From the NCBI GenBank assembly GCA_003427395.1, contig BFEA01000199.1, forward strand, positions 1,507,461 to 1,564,036: a stretch of DNA of 56,576 nt, read 5' to 3'. Position 1 is the first letter of the stretch. Each line of letters begins with the position of its first letter. The notes under the pieces were generated by a model. The model saw only the letters and a list, made by a program, of their open reading frames with translations. It did no database searches and was not told the origin of the DNA. Positions 52,687 to 56,576 of this stretch are shown here, in pieces. A program made the translations under genes and the position numbers. Source of the stretch: Chara braunii. Taxonomy: Eukaryota > Streptophyta > Charophyceae > Charales > Characeae.

Positions 52687-53414
52687 ACTGGGCCAGTTTC
52701 ATAAGTTTGGGAAGGCTCAGTGCTATGTTTATTTTGAATTGCCTGGAGGACTAGACAAGTTTCATAAGTTTGGGTGGTCTGGTTGCTCTGACTTGTGAGG
52801 GCTGACTGTGGTTGACTTTTCAGGGACCAAGCATGTTCCATAAGTTTGGGTGGCTTGGTCGCCTTGTTTACTTCGGGTTTTGCCAGTTTCTTTAGTTCCT
52901 GAACGAGGAGGTCTGAGCATGTTCCATAAGTTTGGGTGACTCAGCCTCTTCCTGCTTTGGCTTTTGAGAGAAACAAATCAGGCTGAGGACCAAGACATGT
53001 TCCATAAGTTTAGGTGGTCTTGATCCAACGCCTCGCACATGCTGGAACCATAAGGCTATAACTTTGTTATACTCTATTATTATATTATCTATGAACAGGC
53101 TAGTCAGACAGGGTTCCATAAGTTTGGGTGGTCTGACTATAGCTTATCACCAACTGCAGAAAGTACTAATTAAGAATAAAACTTGTGGTACGAAGGGGCA
53201 GATTGGGTTTTGAACTGAAGATGATCGACTCAGCTATATGCTACCTCAAAAGACTAAGTGCAGACGATTATATAAATTCTGGATACTTAAATAGTTCAGG
53301 GCGACTAGGGTGACCTAGTCATGTGCCCAAAGAAGAGAAAAGTTGTTTTGCCCTATGTTTGTGTATACTTCATGACTGGGCTAGACATGTTCCATAAGTT
53401 AGGGTGGTCTAGCC
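52687..53414 (+). ncRNA. Array B: seven hairpins with one 20-base loop and seven different stems (candidate)
   Basis: The loop consensus is ATGTTCCATAAGTTTGGGTG. Stems: ACTGGGCC/GGCTCAGT (52687-52721); ACTAGAC/GTCTGGT (52750-52783); GACCAAGC/GCTTGGTC (52825-52860); GAGG-T-CTGAG/CTCAGCCTC (52908-52948); GACCAAGAC/GTCTTGATC (52988-53025, one A-C mismatch); TAGTCAGAC/GTCTGACTA (53101-53139); GGCTAGAC/GTCTAGCC (53379-53414, extended by CATGA/TCATG). The stem sequences differ between copies while pairing is kept, including G-U pairs, and the loop is near constant. No known RNA family is recognised. Confidence 0.8.
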
Positions 53415-53703
53415 TCATGCCCTATGTAAGTTGGGTATAAGGGGATAAATCTATGAACTATTGTTTGTTAAATTGACTTGGGGATGGTGAGAGCACTAAC
53501 CTTTGTGGGTTGGTCTGCATGTGACTGAGTGATGCCACTACTTAGTCTGATTTTCAGTTGATAGGTAGTTGTTTTAGTTGCTCGCCACGTGCTAGAGTCA
53601 TAGGAGTTAGTTCCAATTCCTGCATTTTCTGGGCTGAGATTTTTATACAGATCAATTTCTGCATTTTCTGGGATCTTTTATTTATACTTGGTCCTATATA
53701 AAT

Positions 53704-54260
53704 CTTGGTAAGCCACTTTCTCTACGGGAAGCGCTGCCGAAATTTCTACAAAACCAAGGAGTTAGTCAAAACTTTGTCTTCTTAAGGATCCGGTATTGTT
53801 GGCTTTTTGACTTACTAAGAATCTGGAAAACCTCCTTTTCTAAAGAAAGTGTTGCCCAAATTTTCGCTAATTCAGGGTGTTAGACAAAACTTGGCCTTGA
53901 AGGGTCAAAGTCATTTCAGATTCTAAACTTAGCTTTGTATAAATCTTGGAAGAGCACTTTCTCTACGGGAAGCGCTGCCGAAATTCCTACAAATCTAAGG
54001 AGTTGATTAAAATCATGTCTTAACAGAACTCAGACTTTATGTTTGAGTTCATGTCTGACCTTGTGTAAATCTGGGAAGTCCTCCTTTCTAAAGAAAGTGC
54101 TGTCTAAATTTTTGCTAAGTCAGGGAGTTAGACAAATTTTAACTTTCTATAATCCAAAAGTTTGATTTTTTTGTCAATATAAATTTTGCGATGGTACTTC
54201 TCCTATGGGAAGCGCTGCGGAAATTTTCCTAACTTAAAGGAGTTATATTATATTTCAACA
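53704..54260 (+). ncRNA. Array C: five alternating hairpin units, about 120-bp period (candidate)
   Basis: Type 1 units (53713, 53957, 54197) carry CACTTTCTCTACGGGAAGCG then CTGCCGAAATT. Type 2 units (53830, 54081) carry CTCCTTT(T)CTAAAGAAAGTG then TTGCCCAAATT or a variant. The inner arms pair in each (e.g. CTTTC/GAAAG). Outer arms pair in units 1 and 3 (CTTGGT/ACCAAG and CTTGGA/TCTAAG). All units are followed by GGAGTTAGACAAA or a variant. Spacer hairpins such as GAACTCA/TGAGTTC (about 54024-54048) also occur. Confidence 0.65.
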
Positions 54261-54515
54261 GGTGGTGATTTATGGGGATCCACTCTGTGTAGGAGAGATT
54301 ATGTCAGGGTCTACCCTTGCTTTGGACACTGCTTAGCGGTAGATTCAAGCTTAGTTGAATAGGATGGTTTGAGTGAGATCGTGATATGAAGATTATTCTC
54401 CATGAACTTATAGACTTAGCTTGGGGATTGGCCTGTCTTGTGTTACAGGTCTTTTTGAAGGGTCGATTTAAGATTTCGGGCTAGATTCAGCTTTGATCGC
54501 TCGAGGATCACCTTA

Positions 54516-54532
54516 TGTTATTACTGATAACA
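54516..54532 (+). repeat. TGTTAT hairpin closing unit 2
   Basis: TGTTAT pairs with ATAACA. It is followed by GGTTGGTTGTTG, parallel to GGTCGGTCGTCG in unit 1. A different small hairpin precedes each (AGTCC/GGACT in unit 1, TGATC/GATCA in unit 2). Confidence 0.75.
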
Positions 54533-54639
54533 GGTTGGTTGTTGATTCTCGGGGTTACGACTCAATTCCAATTTACCCTCAATACTCAACCTAAAAAGGC
54601 TTTAGCCCTGGTGATTTTTATTGTTTTGTTAAGCTTTCA

Positions 54640-56200
54640 CCCGGACCTTTATTGAATGATCATTTAACAAAGATACTGAGTATTTAATTATAGTTGGTTG
54701 GCTGGAGGTTGGGGCTTGCATGGCTAAAGCGAGGGGTATGAGTACAGAGAGTGGTTGGGGTTGCCTCCATGTAGTGCGTGAACTTGTTGAAATTTTGATG
54801 TGATTGCAGGTATGTTCTGTGGTTCGGATTTTGGATTTGACTGCCTGCGATCACACATATACATATGGTTGTGAGAAACCCCCCTGTGATTGTGAGAAGT
54901 GATTGTCACATACTTATCCCCTTGTATAAATATATATATGTGTGTACTTATGTTGGAAGTTCGCATGGCCCAATGGGCCAGCGTATTAAGGGTTAAATAG
55001 GGGCTGAGGTCGGCAACAAACCCCTTTCTCTTAATTATATACTTTTTCTGATTTCTTGGTCGGACGTTGGTCCTGGGCTGGGATTCGAGGTCCTTGTCCA
55101 GGACATCCCAAGCCCTAGGCTCTGCAGAGAAGGAGTCTTCCCTCACGCAGAGCCTATCTGCCCTGCCCACCGAGACACCCAACCCAGAGGACAGAGATGT
55201 CGCGGAGAGTTGAACGGCATGTCCTTCCGCCGTTCAATATCGTGAGGGGTAACCCCTCACAATATATTCCTTCAGCCATTCAATATCGCGAGGCCGGAAC
55301 TGCGATTGCCTCGTATGACTAGCATCGCCGGTTGGTGTACGACAAACTTGCAATTGCGGAACTTATACCAAAGTCTTGAGCGCGACGTTTCGCCGTCCTA
55401 ATGTCTGGAATTATGGGATCAAGAGACTCGTACATATGCACGAGTGTTCTGCATCGGTGTAGGCCGGGGTGCCAACCAAAAGAAAAACGGGGGTACCCAA
55501 GTTTGTGATTTCGGGGCCGGGAGGCCGTCGGCCTATAGTTGCTTTTTAGAATTATTATGGTTGGACGTTGTAGTCCGTAACGGCCGTCAACGTCAAACCC
55601 CTTAACTTCTTTCCAGGCCCTAGATGACGGAGCTGGTATCCAGGGCGATAAGAGACGACTGCCACCACATGTATGAACCTGTGTACCACCCACTCTCTAC
55701 AGGGTGCAGAAGAGGGTGTGACTCTCAACCGCACTTGGCGGTTGTCCAGCGTCGAGAGATTAACCCTCAAGGCACGTGTCAGCCGACACTTGAGTGTCGA
55801 ATGCGACCCTCGAGAATAACGAGGACCGCACGAGTATGGATACTACAAAGTACGCCATCACTGCGACCGCTTGCGCATGCTTGCATTGCGAGTCGATATG
55901 AGAAAGCCTTGCGTCCGCGTGGTTTTATACTAAGTCTCGCGCTCGACGCCTATCCGATTCCGCATTGGAAAATTATGGGAAGGCTACCGAGGGACTAGGA
56001 GCGGTGTCGCGTTATTTGTGTTGTGCCTTTTCGTGTGTATATTGTATGTGTGGTTTATTTTTACGTTTTTTACAGTGGTGTGCGCGTGGCGTATGGGATA
56101 CGTCCTAGTCGACCGACGACGAGTCACGCTTGGGACCTCAGCCCCCCAAGATGTCGATTCGTGTGCGGGTCCGTTAGAGGCGTAGTACCACGCGTACCTC
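54640..56200. other. Intervening part of unit 2, no gene
   Basis: GGGGCTTGCAT (about 54711) parallels GGGCTTGCAT in unit 1 (about 50463), and a TATATATAT stretch (about 54927) parallels 50711. The hairpin GTGAGGGG/CCCCTCAC is near 55242-55260. No domain is seen in frames up to 152 codons. Confidence 0.5.
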
Positions 56201-56202
56201 CT

Positions 56203-56532
56203 ATGCTACAGCGAACGAGAAACGCCCTCGGCTGGTCCACCTCTGCAATTGCAACTGATTAACTTTCGTACTGTGGACTGGTAGTTCGGCGGGGATACGC
56301 CCACCGAAGGGAGGTGACAACTCCCGTAAGGTGGAGGTAAGTCGTGCCTCGCGTAGGCCCTATCCTGTCGTAGGGGTTCGCGAGAGGTATGGCTGGCGCA
56401 CTCGGCCGGAGGGGCTTTGCGGAAGCTCCATGTATGTATCGCGACGAGGAATGAGATCCAACTCCTGCGTGAAGCAGCCGGGAGGGTCCCGCGCTACCCT
56501 TGAGTAGTGCCAGACCGATGCGCTCGACAACG
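56203..56532 (+). ncRNA. Structured module S, copy 2 (candidate)
   Basis: Same ordered blocks as 50926-51230. Here the final arm pair is GCGCTAC/GTAGTGC (56491-56497/56504-56510, seven pairs with one G-U), where copy 1 has only GCGC/GCGC. The TCCACC/GGTGGA pair replaces CTACC/GGTAG. The module ends about 45 bases before the window end. Confidence 0.65.
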
Positions 56533-56566
56533 GTCCGACCGTGCAAGGACCACAGAAGGTCTTAGC

Positions 56567-56576
56567 AAAAAAAAAA
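56567..56576. other. A-run at the window end
   Basis: Ten A close the window. It may be the start of a longer A-tract, an element tail or a contig end; it cannot be resolved here. Confidence 0.6.

Noticed and set aside
48240-53414. CRISPR array
   Set aside because: Irregular spacing, spacers not of uniform length, no cas genes, a eukaryotic context, and the invariant part is a loop rather than the whole repeat.

Overview
The window looks like repeat-dominated nuclear DNA of a eukaryote, most likely a streptophyte alga or plant; a charophyte such as Chara is a plausible guess but is not proven. The reasons are a chromovirus-type Ty3/Gypsy element primed by initiator-Met tRNA, a plant-style L1 LINE with a zf-RVT tail, very long CT/GA/GT/TTA/GATA microsatellites, snRNA pseudogenes, and no bacterial-style operons. 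I found no intact conventional protein gene; nearly every recognisable coding stretch is a broken transposable element. An untrimmed Nextera mate-pair junction adapter at 39211-39248 shows that this is a short-read assembly with at least one local error.

Layout of the left half. 1-1216 is microsatellite and low-complexity flank. 1217-12012 is a decayed Ty3/Gypsy element (LTR, gag, protease, RT, integrase, chromodomain-like tail, LTR). Its RT-thumb/RNase H part is replaced by a block holding three U6-snRNA-like sequences, and its 3' LTR is split by a 1.33-kb TG...CA insertion. 12.0-16.9 kb has a hammerhead ribozyme, GT/CT/GA microsatellites, a cluster of five TA-flanked MITEs and one possible membrane-anchor exon. 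19159-27570 (minus strand) is a degraded L1-like LINE with ORF1 (zinc knuckle), endonuclease, RT and zf-RVT. 27.6-30.1 kb holds a 19-bp perfect hairpin, tandem duplications and a second, intact-looking hammerhead ribozyme.

Layout of the right half. 30-44 kb is mostly unrecognised DNA with microsatellites, LTR remnants, dispersed hairpins and a possible minus-strand gene fragment near 43 kb. From about 44.8 kb to the end the sequence is packed with hairpins: a 54-bp tandem hairpin repeat, a chain of about 15 near-perfect hairpins with unrelated stems (45.44-46.23 kb), a third hammerhead, a truncated U6, a mismatch-free three-way junction (47357-47418), and three tandem arrays (48.2-49.9, 52.7-53.4 and 53.7-54.25 kb).

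In the two clearest arrays the apical loop sequence is conserved while the stems differ from copy to copy and stay complementary. Two larger units (48.2-51.2 kb and 52.7-56.5 kb) share the same order of hairpin array, a TGTTAT hairpin, and a structured module. This loop-conserved, stem-covarying hairpin landscape is the main candidate for an undescribed structured-RNA or mobile-hairpin system. Intrastrand arm-to-arm templated repair is the main alternative explanation. All structures were paired by eye and need computation.
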